From: Candidatus Equimonas faecalis
Lineage (GTDB): Bacteria; Bacteroidota; Bacteroidia; Bacteroidales; Bacteroidaceae
Direction: 5' to 3'
DNA length: 60,914 bases
Assembly (NCBI GenBank): GCA_018066245.1
Contig: JAGHRT010000054.1
Coordinates: 1-60,914, forward strand
Shown: in pieces, positions 48,914-58,261 of the stretch
Numbering within the stretch: position 1 is the stretch's first letter
Layout of the letters: each line of letters starts with the position of its first letter
Program-made: the position numbers and the translations under genes
Notes under the pieces: model-generated
Database searches by the model: none
Told to the model about the DNA's origin: nothing
Seen by the model: the letters and a program-made list of their open reading frames with translations, nothing else

Positions 48914-50080
48914 CTAACGGTTGGGCTCGCGCAGCCAGTCCATCGTCTTCCAGTCCTTGGGGTAGGACTTTGTGCCGAACACGACGTCATCGTCGAACAG
49001 GGCTTTCCCGACTTTGGTGAGTATGGTTTTCTGCGTGGGATAGTTGGAGGTGTTGTAGGGGGTCAGGTTGTAGATGAGCAGTCCGCCGTACTTGCCTTTG
49101 CGCACGGAGGCCATGGTGTTGGTTACGTCCATGCCGTTGTTATTGTTGTTGAGCGTGATGGAGTTGATGCCCTCATGCTCTTTGGTAAGTCCCGGGTAGG
49201 AGGTGGCGGGAATGGTCGGGACGTTGTAGTTGGCCAGCACGTAGTCCACATACTCGCCCGGCTTGTGCCCGTCCACGGCCACGAGGCTCGTGATGCCGCC
49301 CCAGCGATATACCACCGTCCAGCGGTCGGGGCCGATGGCCTGTTTGATTTCATAGATGAGGCGTGAGGCTGCACTGTAGGAGTTCTGCACGAACCCATCC
49401 TTGGTTTTGTAGTAGTTGGCACCGTAGTCGGAGTATTCGTCGTCGAAGAACACGCCGTCGAGGTCGTACTTGTCGCAAGTGTCGGCCAGGGCCTGGGCAA
49501 ACTTGCGGGCACGCTCGGGGCCGAGGTTGCAGATGCCGGAGCCGTCGTGGTTGCCCAGAATGGAGAGGAGCACCTTTATGCCTTTCTCCTTCAGGGGTTT
49601 GATGTACTTGTCGGCGTGGAGGAGGATGGGCTGTACGTTCTCGTTGTTGTGGAGATAGACGACGTCTTCCGCCTGGCTATAGTTGATGTTGGAGGAAAAG
49701 AGGACTACGGCATCGAACAGGTACTTGCCCGACTTCTTCAGCGTATAGTTGAGCGTTACGAGGGGGCTGACGTTGTTCACTTCAAGGCAGTTGAACACCA
49801 CGGGGGCGGGCTGGCCGTCGGCATACTTCTGCACCAAATTCGCGGATTCATCGGAGAAATCTACACTGGTGATGTCGCTCACGGTGAAGGTGGAGGTGGT
49901 GTTGTTGGCCTTGGTTACCTTCAGGCTCTGGCCGTTGTTGGTGAAAGTAATCTGCTTCACGTTGCCCGTTTCAAACGAGGCCTGGTTGCCGTAATTGACG
50001 TTGAAGCTCTGAGCCTGTGCAGGAGCCGTGCCTGCCAGTGCGAGGAGAGCAAGGATGGCGTTGGAAATGAGGTGTTTCAT
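48914..50080 (-). CDS. EndoF1-like GH18 endo-beta-N-acetylglucosaminidase
   Basis: A 388-residue exported protein (signal MKHLISNAILALLALAGTAP, cleavage after AQAQ). Residues 25-85 form a small N-terminal domain common in Bacteroidota secreted proteins. The GH18 barrel has YDLDGVFFDDEYSDYG at 205-220: E215 is the catalytic acid, and D213 assists. The FF in place of the usual D-F is shared with Endo F1 of Elizabethkingia, and the whole C-terminal half follows that enzyme's pattern (AIGPDRWTVVYRW, DYVLANYN, GLLIYNLTPYN). It should cut the chitobiose core of high-mannose or hybrid N-glycans. It lies 3 bases before DUF3109. Confidence 0.88.
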   Translation of the reverse strand: MKHLISNAILALLALAGTAPAQAQSFNVNYGNQASFETGNVKQITFTNNGQSLKVTKANNTTSTFTVSDITSVDFSDESANLVQKYADGQPAPVVFNCLEVNNVSPLVTLNYTLKKSGKYLFDAVVLFSSNINYSQAEDVVYLHNNENVQPILLHADKYIKPLKEKGIKVLLSILGNHDGSGICNLGPERARKFAQALADTCDKYDLDGVFFDDEYSDYGANYYKTKDGFVQNSYSAASRLIYEIKQAIGPDRWTVVYRWGGITSLVAVDGHKPGEYVDYVLANYNVPTIPATSYPGLTKEHEGINSITLNNNNNGMDVTNTMASVRKGKYGGLLIYNLTPYNTSNYPTQKTILTKVGKALFDDDVVFGTKSYPKDWKTMDWLREPNR

Positions 50081-50122
50081 AGGGGGTATGGTTTTGAGGT
50101 TTATGGTTGCGGGAGGATGGCC

Positions 50123-50776
50123 TTACCACACGATGGGCTGCAGGCCGTGCCGGCAGAGGTAGTCGTTGGCCAGGGTGAAGTGGTGCTGCCCGAAGAATCC
50201 ACGGTAGGCCGAGAGGGGAGAGGGATGGGCCGAATGGAGCACGAGGTGGCGGTTTCTGTCGATGAAATCGCCCTTTTTCTGCGCATAGCTGCCCCAGAGT
50301 ATGAACACGAGGTGCTCCCGTTCTTCGGCCAAGCGGCGCACGGCGGCATCGGTCAGCTGTTCCCAGCCGTGGCCTGCATGGGAGGCGGCCTGATGAGCCC
50401 TCACGGTGAGCGTGCTGTTCAGCAGGAGTACGCCTTGTGCGGGCCAGGTGGCCAGCGGATGGGCGGGCCGGCCCAGGTCGGCCTGGATTTCCTTATATAT
50501 ATTGAGGAGTGAGGGCGGGTAGGGCTGGCCTTCGGGCACTGAGAAGCAGAGGCCTTCGGCCTGTCCGGGCTCGTGGTAGGGGTCTTGGCCGAGTATGACC
50601 ACCTTGACTTGCTCGAAGGGGCAGCAGTCGAAGGCTCGGAATATCTGTCCGGCGGGCGGGTAGCAGGGGCCTGCGGCGTATTCGGCCTTGACGAACTGCG
50701 TCAGGGCCTGGAAGTAGGGCGCATCGAACTCGCCTTGGAGCCGCGCCTTCCAGCTTGCTTCTATTTTTACGTCCAT
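50123..50776 (-). CDS. ung: uracil-DNA glycosylase
   Basis: Family 1 UDG removing uracil from DNA. The 217-residue protein is full length. D65 in VILGQDPYHEPGQAEGLCFS is the catalytic base and HSAHPSPLSAYRG holds the catalytic His and the DNA-intercalating loop. It lies downstream of speA across a repeat-filled gap. Confidence 0.97.
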   Translation of the reverse strand: MDVKIEASWKARLQGEFDAPYFQALTQFVKAEYAAGPCYPPAGQIFRAFDCCPFEQVKVVILGQDPYHEPGQAEGLCFSVPEGQPYPPSLLNIYKEIQADLGRPAHPLATWPAQGVLLLNSTLTVRAHQAASHAGHGWEQLTDAAVRRLAEEREHLVFILWGSYAQKKGDFIDRNRHLVLHSAHPSPLSAYRGFFGQHHFTLANDYLCRHGLQPIVW

Positions 50777-50792
50777 TGTAGTGGGGTGTTTT

Positions 50793-50865
50793 CTATCCCG
50801 CCGATAGTTTTTTCTGTCGGCGGACTTGTCGGCACTGTCCCGCCGCCGGTTTTTCCTCGCCTTGG
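50793..50865. repeat. 22-bp-type intergenic repeat locus 10 (A units only)
   Basis: Plus-strand units start at 50793 (CTATCCCGCCGATAG), 50814 (CTGTCGGCGGACTTG) and 50835 (CTGTCCCGCCGCCGG), with a fourth trace at 50856. Every spacing is 21 bases. Cores alternate in orientation (CCGCCGA versus TCGGCGGA). Gap between ung and speA. Confidence 0.85.
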
Positions 50866-50873
50866 GGGGCGGC

Positions 50874-52766
50874 TTACTCCAGGTAGGTGTAGCCGTACAG
50901 GCCTGCGCGGTAGTTGGAAATGAACTCCTTGCCCTCTTCGTGGGTGATGCGGCCTTCCTTCACGGCCTTGCTGACCCATGATTCGAGGCGGCGGACCAGT
51001 TGCTTGGGGTCGTACTGCACGTATTCCAGCACGTCGGCCACCGTCTCGCCGTCTATGGTCTTGTCGATGGTGTAGCCCTGCGCATCGACGGAGATGTGCA
51101 CGGCGTTGGTGTCGCCGAAGAGGTTGTGGAGATTACCCAGGATTTCCTGATAGGCACCCACGAGGAACACGCCGATGTAGTAGTGCTGGCCCTGCTTGAC
51201 CCCATGCAGCGGAATGTAGTTGGTCTGCTGCGTGCCCGTAACGTAGTTCACGATTTTGCCGTCCGAGTCGCAGGTGATGTCTTGCAGGCTGGCCGAGCGC
51301 GTGGGCTTCTCGTCGAGGCGGCTGATGGGCATGACGGGAAACAGCTGGTCGATGCCCCACGAATCGGGCAGCGACTGGAAGAGCGAGAAGTTGCAGAAGT
51401 ACTTTTCAGCCATGCGCTTGTCGAGTGAGCGCAGTTCGTCGGGGACGTGTTTCTGGTGGTGGCAGAGTTCGGCGATTTCGCGGGAGAGGCTCCAGTAGAT
51501 GCTTTCAATCTGGGCGCGGGTCTTGAGGTCGATGATGCCGTGGCGGAAGAGGTCGAGTGCCTCCTCGCGGATGTCCTGCGCATCGTGCCAGTCCTCCAGC
51601 ATGGAGCGGGTGGAGAGTTTGTCCCAGATGTCGGTGAGGTCGCGCACCAGCTGGTGGTCGTCGGCGGAGGCTTCGAAGTCTTCGCGCATGTGGGGCACGT
51701 CCACCGTTTCCAGCACGTCGAGAATGAGCACCGAGTGGTGGGCCGTCAGCGAGCGCCCGCCCTCGGTGATGATGTTGGGGTGGGGGATGCCGTTCTTGTT
51801 GCTGGCATCCACGAAGGTATAGACGCAGTCGTTCACGTACTCCTGTATGCTGTAGTTCACGCTGGATTCGCTGTTGCTGGAGCGCGTGCCGTCGTAGTCC
51901 ACGCCGAGGCCGCCGCCGCAGTCCACGAACTTGATGTCGTAGCCCAGCGCATGGAGCTGCACATAGAACTGTGCGGCCTCGCGGAGGGCCGTGGATATGC
52001 GCCGAATCTTGGTGATTTGCGAGCCGATGTGGAAGTGTATAAGCTTGAGGCAGTCGTGCATACCGTACTCCTTGAGCCGGTCGAGGGCTTGGAGGAGTTC
52101 GCTGCTGTTGAGGCCGAACTTACTGGCATCGCCGCCGCTCTCCTCCCACTTTCCCGCTCCCGAGCTGGCCAGCTTGATGCGTATGCCGAGGTTGGGGCAC
52201 ACCCCGAGTTTCTCGGCGGTGCGGGCGATGATGTCCAGCTCCGGCAGTTTCTCGATGACGAGGAACACGCGCTTGCCCATCTTCTGTGCGAGCAATGCCA
52301 GCTCAATGTAGTTCTGGTCCTTGTGGCCGTTGCAGATGATAAGGCTGTCGGAATCCATGTTAGTGGCCAGCACGGCGTGCAGTTCAGGCTTGGAGCCGGC
52401 CTCCAGGCCGAGGTTGTGGCGTTTGCCGTGTGAGATGATTTCCTCCACCACGGGGCGCATCTGATTGACCTTTATGGGATAGATGATGAAGTGCTCGGCC
52501 TGGAAATCGTACTCCTTCTCGGCTTTCTCGAAGCACTCCGCCGTCTTTTCGATGCGGTTGTCCAGTATGTCGGGGAAGCGGAGGAGCACGGGCGCGGTGA
52601 TGTCGCGTGCGGTGAGTTCATCGACCACTTCTTTCAAATCCACTTGCACGGAATCTTTTCGGGGGCTGACATACACGTTGCCCGCCGCGTTTATTCCGAA
52701 GTAATTGACTCCCCAACCCTTGATGTTGTAGAGTTCCTCGGAGTCTTCAATTCGCCATTTTCTCAT
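50874..52766 (-). CDS. speA: biosynthetic arginine decarboxylase
   Basis: PLP enzyme making agmatine, the first step to putrescine and spermidine. The 630-residue protein matches the long SpeA form: the PLP lysine lies in YPIKVNQMRPVVEEI, and GLEAGSKPEL, HFHIGSQ, CGGGLGVDYDG and EGGRSLTAHH follow in order. The start MRKWRIEDSEELYNI is standard; an in-frame Met 14 residues earlier would lie inside a terminator hairpin. The ATG is only about 7 bases beyond the T-run of the aroK terminator, and no separate promoter is visible, so expression may depend on read-through. Confidence 0.95.
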   Translation of the reverse strand: MRKWRIEDSEELYNIKGWGVNYFGINAAGNVYVSPRKDSVQVDLKEVVDELTARDITAPVLLRFPDILDNRIEKTAECFEKAEKEYDFQAEHFIIYPIKVNQMRPVVEEIISHGKRHNLGLEAGSKPELHAVLATNMDSDSLIICNGHKDQNYIELALLAQKMGKRVFLVIEKLPELDIIARTAEKLGVCPNLGIRIKLASSGAGKWEESGGDASKFGLNSSELLQALDRLKEYGMHDCLKLIHFHIGSQITKIRRISTALREAAQFYVQLHALGYDIKFVDCGGGLGVDYDGTRSSNSESSVNYSIQEYVNDCVYTFVDASNKNGIPHPNIITEGGRSLTAHHSVLILDVLETVDVPHMREDFEASADDHQLVRDLTDIWDKLSTRSMLEDWHDAQDIREEALDLFRHGIIDLKTRAQIESIYWSLSREIAELCHHQKHVPDELRSLDKRMAEKYFCNFSLFQSLPDSWGIDQLFPVMPISRLDEKPTRSASLQDITCDSDGKIVNYVTGTQQTNYIPLHGVKQGQHYYIGVFLVGAYQEILGNLHNLFGDTNAVHISVDAQGYTIDKTIDGETVADVLEYVQYDPKQLVRRLESWVSKAVKEGRITHEEGKEFISNYRAGLYGYTYLE

Positions 52767-52772
52767 TTGCAG

Positions 52773-52812
52773 GATAATAAAAAGCCGAGTGGCCCCGCTG
52801 CGGGGCACTCGG
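52773..52812 (-). terminator. terminator or attenuator between aroK and speA
   Basis: Reading leftward, CCGAGTGCCCCG (52812-52801) pairs with CGGGG-CCACTCGG (52797-52785, one bulged base) around a three-base loop. TTTTTATTAT follows (52782-52773). The structure is a textbook Rho-independent terminator. It lies in the 56-bp gap between the aroK stop and the speA ATG. Confidence 0.87.
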
Positions 52813-52822
52813 GGAATGGGTG

Positions 52823-53350
52823 TTACAGATTAAGGGTGTGGCGGATGCTCGTTACAAGGTGCTGCACCTTGCACTCCTCATCCAGCACGTCGATACATAC
52901 GGTATGCCGGGCCTGGCTGTAGAAAGGCTCACGTTCGGCCAGCTGGGCAGTTACGAAGGCCTGCAGTTCTTCGGGCGACTTGCCCGTGAGAAGGGGCCTC
53001 TCGCCGCGTGAGAGGCGGATATGCTCAATCAGCGTCTCGGGGGTTGCCTTCAGATAGACGGTGGTGCCCACCTGATTCATGTACTCCATGTTTCCTGAGT
53101 GGCAGGGCGTACCTCCGCCGCAACTGAGTACGATGTCTTCAAACTCAGCCGCTTCGCGCAGCATGTTGGCCTCACGGCGTCGGAACACCTCCTCTCCCTC
53201 TTCGGCGAACATGGCGGCCACGCGCTTGCGGAAGCGCTCCTCGATGTACCAGTCCAGGTCGTAGAAGCGCAGTCCCAGGGCTTTGGCCAGCGGACGCCCC
53301 ACCGTGGTTTTGCCTGAGCACATATAGCCCAGCAGGATTATACTTTTCAT
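52823..53350 (-). CDS. aroK: shikimate kinase
   Basis: Phosphorylates shikimate in aromatic amino acid synthesis. 175 residues: P-loop GYMCSGKTTVGR (8-19), DLDWYIE (shikimate-binding D), FRRREANML and SCGGGTPC, then the lid arginine in GERPLL. It lies 36 bases after topA. Confidence 0.95.
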   Translation of the reverse strand: MKSIILLGYMCSGKTTVGRPLAKALGLRFYDLDWYIEERFRKRVAAMFAEEGEEVFRRREANMLREAAEFEDIVLSCGGGTPCHSGNMEYMNQVGTTVYLKATPETLIEHIRLSRGERPLLTGKSPEELQAFVTAQLAEREPFYSQARHTVCIDVLDEECKVQHLVTSIRHTLNL

Positions 53351-53386
53351 TGCAGCACTGAAGTTCCCCTTCTTATCTTTGCTTCT

Positions 53387-55744
53387 TTAACTTTTAGCGC
53401 CGCCTCCACGGGAGCGGGAAGTGGGCTTGGGGGCTTCCTTGATTATGGCCATGCATTCCTCCAGAGTCAGCTCGGCGGCACGCTGGGCCTGCGCTTTTGG
53501 AAGCTTGTAGTTCTTGCCTTTGTAGGACAGGTAGGGGCCGAAGCGTCCGGAGCGCACTTCCATGTCGGGATCTTCGGCAAATTGCTTGAGGTGGCTGGCC
53601 TTTTCGGCCTCACTGGCTGCTTTGAGGAGGGAAGCGGCACGCATGATGTCGATTTCCAGCGGGTTGTCGTCCTTGCCCAGGCTGACGCACCGCCCTCCGT
53701 GCTGGACGTAGGGCCCATACCGCCCGCTGGCCACGCGGACGGGTGTACCGTTGATGGTGCCCAACTGCCGGGGCAGCTTAAACAGTTCGAGGGCTTCCTC
53801 CAGCGTGATGGTTTCAATGCGTTGGTCGCTCTTGAGGCTGGCGAAGCGAGGCTTGCTCTGTCCATCCGTCGTGCTGCCAATCTGCACCAGAGGCCCGAAG
53901 CGTCCTATTTTCGCACTTACCGGTTCGCCGGAGAGGGGGTCGGTGCCCAGCAGGCGTTCGCCTACCCGCCGTTCGGAGCGCACTTGCATGGCGTCCTCCA
54001 CAGCGGAGTTGAAGCCGCCGTAGAACTCGCGGATGAGCCCCGTCCATTCTTTCTTTCCTTCGGCCACGGTGTCGAAGTCCCTTTCCACGTTGGCCGTGAA
54101 GTTATAGTCCATAATCGTGGGGAAGCACTGCTCCAGAAAGTCGGTAACTACCACGCCCACGTCGGTGGGAGACAGTTTGCTCTTCTCCGCTCCAATAACC
54201 TTAGACACCACTTCCACGTCAATCCGTCCGTCGGGCTTCAACGTGAGCATCCTGTGGGGGCGCTCCTCGCCCGGCTTGTCGCCACGCTGCACGTATTCGC
54301 GCTGCTGGATTGTGCTGATGATGGGGGCGTAGGTGGAAGGCCGTCCGATTCCCAATTCGTCCAGTTTGTGGACGAGGGTCATTTCGTTGTAGCGGGGCGG
54401 GGCAAGCGAATAGCGCTGCTGAGCCACGATGGCCGAGGCCTGCACGGCGGTGCCGGGGCTGCAAAAGTTTTCTCCTTTGGGGGACGCGGGGAGGCTGTAG
54501 GGAGCGGCATCGTCCGCTGTATCGTCGGCACGGGTATCTCCGTAGAGCTTCAGGAAGCCGTCGAACAGCACCTCCTCGCCCGTGGTGGAGAACTGCTCTT
54601 CACGTCCGTCCATACTGATGGTCACGGTGGTGCGCTCAATCTGTGCGTCGGCCATCTGGCAAGCCATCGTCCGCCGCCAGATGAGTTGGTAGAGGCGTTG
54701 CTCCTGTGGCGTTCCCTCAATGGTGCGGCGCTCCATATAGGTGGGGTGAATGGCCTCGTGAGCCTCTTGTGCGCCCTTGCTGTGGGTCTGGTATGTGCGC
54801 CGCTTGAGGTAGGCCTCGCCCATGCTTTCCCGGATGGCCTTGGCCGTGGCATCCAGACAGAGGGTGCTCAGGTTCATGGAGTCAGTACGCATGTAGGTGA
54901 TGAGGCCGTTCTCGTAGAGGCTCTGAGCTAAGCGCATGGTCAGAGCCACGGGAAAGTTCAGCCGTCGTCCGGCTTCCTGCTGCAGCGTGCTGGTGGTGAA
55001 GGGAGCGGCAGGGCTGCGGCGAGCAGGTTCCCTCTGCACCTCGGCCACGTGGAATGAGGCTGTGCGGCACGCCGCCAGAAACTCCCGTGCCTCATCCTCC
55101 GTAGCGAATGTGCGCGACAGGTGGCAGGGCAGCTTCCGGCCGTCAGGCAGGGTGAACTCGGCTGAGATGCGATAGGAGGCTACCTGCTGAAACCGCTGAA
55201 TCTCCCTCTCGCGCTCCACGATGAGCTTTACGGCCACGCTCTGTACGCGTCCGGCTGAGAGGCCGAGGCGCACTTTTTTCCAGAGCACGGGGCTCAGGCG
55301 GAAGCCCACCAGGCGGTCCAGCACGCGGCGGGCCTGTTGGGCGTTCACCAGGTTGAGGTCGATGGTGCGTGGGGCGGCGATGGCTTCGCGGATGGCTGTT
55401 GGCGTGATTTCGTGGAACACGATGCGTCGGGCCTCCTTGGGGTCCAATTTCAGCACCTCGGCCAGGTGCCAGGCAATAGCCTCGCCCTCGCGGTCGTCAT
55501 CGGAGGCCAGCCATACGGTGGCAGCGCCTTTGGCTGCCGTGCGCAGCTCGCTCACGATGTGCCGCTTGTCGGCAGGGATTTCATATTCGGGAGAAAAGGA
55601 GCCCAAATCGACACCGAAGTTCCTTTTGCGCAGGTCGCGGATATGCCCGAAGGTGGACACTACTTTGAAGTCCGGCCCCAGAAACTTCTCGATGGTCTTC
55701 GATTTCGTGGGACTCTCCACGATAATCAGGTTTTTCGTAGCCAT
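53387..55744 (-). CDS. topA: DNA topoisomerase I
   Basis: Type IA topoisomerase relaxing negative supercoils. 785 residues: Toprim domain IIVESPTKSKTIEKFLG with DDDREGE at 82-88, the active Tyr284 in GLITYMRTDSM, and GIGRPSTYAPIISTI. The C-terminus carries three topoisomerase C-terminal repeats (IGRFGPLVQIG, SGRYGPYVQHG, SGRFGPYLSYKGK) rather than zinc ribbons, and a basic end (SRSRGGGAKS). A -7 element lies at 55783-55776. Confidence 0.96.
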   Translation of the reverse strand: MATKNLIIVESPTKSKTIEKFLGPDFKVVSTFGHIRDLRKRNFGVDLGSFSPEYEIPADKRHIVSELRTAAKGAATVWLASDDDREGEAIAWHLAEVLKLDPKEARRIVFHEITPTAIREAIAAPRTIDLNLVNAQQARRVLDRLVGFRLSPVLWKKVRLGLSAGRVQSVAVKLIVEREREIQRFQQVASYRISAEFTLPDGRKLPCHLSRTFATEDEAREFLAACRTASFHVAEVQREPARRSPAAPFTTSTLQQEAGRRLNFPVALTMRLAQSLYENGLITYMRTDSMNLSTLCLDATAKAIRESMGEAYLKRRTYQTHSKGAQEAHEAIHPTYMERRTIEGTPQEQRLYQLIWRRTMACQMADAQIERTTVTISMDGREEQFSTTGEEVLFDGFLKLYGDTRADDTADDAAPYSLPASPKGENFCSPGTAVQASAIVAQQRYSLAPPRYNEMTLVHKLDELGIGRPSTYAPIISTIQQREYVQRGDKPGEERPHRMLTLKPDGRIDVEVVSKVIGAEKSKLSPTDVGVVVTDFLEQCFPTIMDYNFTANVERDFDTVAEGKKEWTGLIREFYGGFNSAVEDAMQVRSERRVGERLLGTDPLSGEPVSAKIGRFGPLVQIGSTTDGQSKPRFASLKSDQRIETITLEEALELFKLPRQLGTINGTPVRVASGRYGPYVQHGGRCVSLGKDDNPLEIDIMRAASLLKAASEAEKASHLKQFAEDPDMEVRSGRFGPYLSYKGKNYKLPKAQAQRAAELTLEECMAIIKEAPKPTSRSRGGGAKS

Positions 55745-55775
55745 GGAAATTAGGAGTGAAAATTGAATTTAGGCG

Positions 55776-55783
55776 CAAAATTA
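55776..55783 (-). promoter_or_regulatory. probable -7 element of topA
   Basis: TAATTTTG on the minus strand, about 32 bases before the ATG. At -33 only a weak TGTG/TGTC is present. Just upstream lies a perfect 12-base palindrome, CTTTGTACAAAG (55848-55859). Confidence 0.5.
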
Positions 55784-55933
55784 CAACATTTTTCCGAAAC
55801 GACACATTATTTTATATAAGAAAATTTTCGTGGCCATCGGATTTGTACTTTGTACAAAGGCTTTTGCCGTCTGTGGGGCAGTTCTGTGAAACGCTGCCTG
55901 CCGTTGGCACTTTGCACGGTATGGGCTGCCGGC

Positions 55934-56977
55934 CTACTTGCCGCCGATGAGGCGATACACGCCGCCCGGCAAGATGCTGACAAGCCCTTGCATTTCAAGG
56001 TCGGTGAGGATGGCGCTCACGGCGAAGGCGGGCTGCCCCGTCTGGCCGGCGATTTGGTCGGCTGTCAGGCCGTCGGTGCCGCGCAGCAGGCTGATGAGGG
56101 GTTGGGCCTCGGGGCTGATGTCGGTTTCGGGCGGGAAGAGCGCTTGCTCCGTAGCTTGCGGGGCGGCGTGCGGTGTCCAGCCCATGCGTTTCAGCAGGTC
56201 GGCCACGCTTGTGAAGGCGGCGGCTCGTCCTTCGGCAATGGCAAGGTTGCATCCGGCTGAGGTGCCGTCGGTCAGCCGGCCGGGACAGGCCAGCACGGGG
56301 CGGTGGCAGTCGATGGCCCGCTGTAGGGTGATGAGGCTGCCGCCCTTGCTGCCGCTTTCCACCACGATGGTGCAGTCGGCCATGGCGGCCACGATGCGGT
56401 TGCGGTGGACGAAGTTATAGCGTTCGGGCATGGTGCCGGTCGGGTATTCGGTCAGGAGGCCGCCCTGGCGGGTCATTTCGGCGGCGGTGGCCTTGTGTGC
56501 GTAGGGGTAGATGCGGTCGATGCCGTGGGCCAGCACGCCTATGGTCTGCAGGCCGGATTTCAGGGCTCCTCGGTGGGCGTGTATGTCGATGCCGTAGGCC
56601 AGTCCGCTCACTATGAGGGTGTCGGGCAACTGACAGGCGAGTTCGGTGGTGATGAGCTGGCAGAGGTCTTTGCCGTAGGGCGATATGTGGCGCGTGCCCA
56701 CTATGGCTACGATGTGGCGGGCGTTGAGGCTGGCCTGTCCCCTGTAGAAGAGCACGAGGGGCGCGTCGGGACACGCTTTCAGCCGCTCGGGGTAGGCTTC
56801 GTCGCCGTAGCAGATGACTTGCACGGCGTGCTCGTGGCAGAAGGCCATCTCGCGGTCCATCCGGATGGTCTGATCCTTGTGTTTCTCCCACTGCAAGAGG
56901 GCACGCCGGTGCAGGTGGGGCGGCAGGGCGGCAAGGTCGCGTTCGCTTTTCAGGTAGAGGAAGAGGGCGTCGTTCAT
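55934..56977 (-). CDS. dprA: DNA-processing protein DprA
   Basis: Protects incoming single-stranded DNA and loads RecA during transformation. 347 residues: the Rossmann-like domain has IVGTRHISPYGKDLCQ, SGLAYGIDIHAHRGAL, VLAHGIDRIYPYAH, LLTEYPTGTMPERYNFVHRN and SGSKGGSLITLQRAID; a C-terminal winged helix (about 285-347) follows. The start at 56977 overlaps the DUF2851 stop by 4 bases. Confidence 0.95.
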   Translation of the reverse strand: MNDALFLYLKSERDLAALPPHLHRRALLQWEKHKDQTIRMDREMAFCHEHAVQVICYGDEAYPERLKACPDAPLVLFYRGQASLNARHIVAIVGTRHISPYGKDLCQLITTELACQLPDTLIVSGLAYGIDIHAHRGALKSGLQTIGVLAHGIDRIYPYAHKATAAEMTRQGGLLTEYPTGTMPERYNFVHRNRIVAAMADCTIVVESGSKGGSLITLQRAIDCHRPVLACPGRLTDGTSAGCNLAIAEGRAAAFTSVADLLKRMGWTPHAAPQATEQALFPPETDISPEAQPLISLLRGTDGLTADQIAGQTGQPAFAVSAILTDLEMQGLVSILPGGVYRLIGGK

Positions 56978-58233
56978 GGTGTAGTGGTCGTTGGAGTGCG
57001 TGAGGCGAGAAATTGGGTGCCGAAGCGGCAGCGCAGGCAGTCCTTGCGGTCGCAGTAGCGGGTGCGGAGTTGGATGAGGGCCTGCGAGTCGGCGGCGTTG
57101 TCCACCGCGAGGCCGGCTTTTTCCCACGAGCGCGTGATGTGGTTGCGCTCTGCCTTCAGGCTTTCCAGCAGGGCGAAGGCTCGGTCGCACTGGCGGTCGT
57201 CGGCGTGGCTTTGCCCGTGGGCGAAGAGGGTGGGGGAGGCGGCGTTTATCAGCAGCAGGTCGAGGCTGGCGGCTTGGAGTTGGGGCAGGGCGGCGTGGAA
57301 GATTTGGCGGATGGCCTGCGGGCTGTCGGCTTCCAGCAGGGAGGAGAGCGTGAGTTGCCCTTCGTGGAAGGCTCGGGCGAGTTGGATCAGGCGCACGTGG
57401 GGGAAGTTCTGCGGGCGGAGGCGCAGGTAGCGCCACTGGCTGCCGTCGATGGGCTTGAGGCCGAACTTGCTGCGCAGGAAGTGCCACTCGCGTTCCCATG
57501 CGGCGGTTTCGGCGGGCGTGGCCCACTTTTCGCGCTGCTCGGGGGCGAATCTGTCCAGCAGACCTGCCGTGCCGAGGAAATAGGCCCCTACCTGCTCCGG
57601 ATGGTCGCGGTGCTTGCCCACACTGCCCAGGTCGATGGTTGCGGCCCACTGCTCAAAGGTGTCGCTGTTCACGCCGAAGCCCATGGCGCGGGCCAGGGTA
57701 ATGAAGAAGGTCTGCTCCCAGTGGCCGCCTGTCAGGCCGAGCCTGTGGCTGATGCGCCGGGTCTTCTGCTCCAGCCGTTCCACGGTGAGTGCGCTCAGCC
57801 ATGCCCTTACTTCTATGGGGGCGAGCGTGGGGATGATGCGGTGGCAGGGCGGATAGGCTTCCTCGGCCATGAGGCTGTCGAAGCGGGCTTCCGCGTCGGG
57901 CGGCACGGACAGGACGAGTTGGGGAAGCGTCCGCCCCGAGGGGAGTGCGATTTCGGCATCGGCTTCGGCCACTGCGTGCAGGATGACGTTGGCATAGGCG
58001 GCGTCGAGCTGGTGTCCGTGGAGCTGCCAGTCGGAGGCTCTGACGTGTACCTCCACATTGCCCACCCAGAGCTCCCCGCCTATTTTCAGTTTGGCGTTGA
58101 AGAAATCGGGGCCGGCATCGTGGTTCCACAGGCCGGGGTCGAGTATTTCCACGGCGGCGCCCTGTGTGGTCCGTAGCGGTGCAGGGGGCAGGAGGCGGTG
58201 CTTCCAAACGTATTGGAGGAACTGTTCTTTCAT
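56974..58233 (-). CDS. DUF2851 family protein
   Basis: A 419-residue cytoplasmic protein typical of Bacteroidota: MKEQFLQYVWKHRLLPPAPL, GLWNHDAGPDFFNAKLKIGG, LWVGNVEVHVRASDWQLHGH and a C-terminal CDRKDCLRCRFG Cys cluster. The N-terminal half has a nuclease-like look (D..E.H residues in the NHDAGPDFFNA and NVEVHV motifs), but no activity has been shown that I know of. Its coupling with dprA suggests a DNA-handling role; this is inference. Confidence 0.85.
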   Translation of the reverse strand: MKEQFLQYVWKHRLLPPAPLRTTQGAAVEILDPGLWNHDAGPDFFNAKLKIGGELWVGNVEVHVRASDWQLHGHQLDAAYANVILHAVAEADAEIALPSGRTLPQLVLSVPPDAEARFDSLMAEEAYPPCHRIIPTLAPIEVRAWLSALTVERLEQKTRRISHRLGLTGGHWEQTFFITLARAMGFGVNSDTFEQWAATIDLGSVGKHRDHPEQVGAYFLGTAGLLDRFAPEQREKWATPAETAAWEREWHFLRSKFGLKPIDGSQWRYLRLRPQNFPHVRLIQLARAFHEGQLTLSSLLEADSPQAIRQIFHAALPQLQAASLDLLLINAASPTLFAHGQSHADDRQCDRAFALLESLKAERNHITRSWEKAGLAVDNAADSQALIQLRTRYCDRKDCLRCRFGTQFLASRTPTTTTP

Positions 58234-58261
58234 TGGGGGGCGGAATTGGGGGTGGTATGGC

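Noticed and set aside
48914-50080. Loss of catalytic Asp in the GH18 motif (DGVFFDDE)
   Set aside because: The same FF substitution is remembered from active Endo F1, so I do not call the enzyme inactive.
57013-58176. Long plus-strand frame opposite DUF2851
   Set aside because: GC-rich shadow; the minus strand carries a recognised family with coupled dprA.
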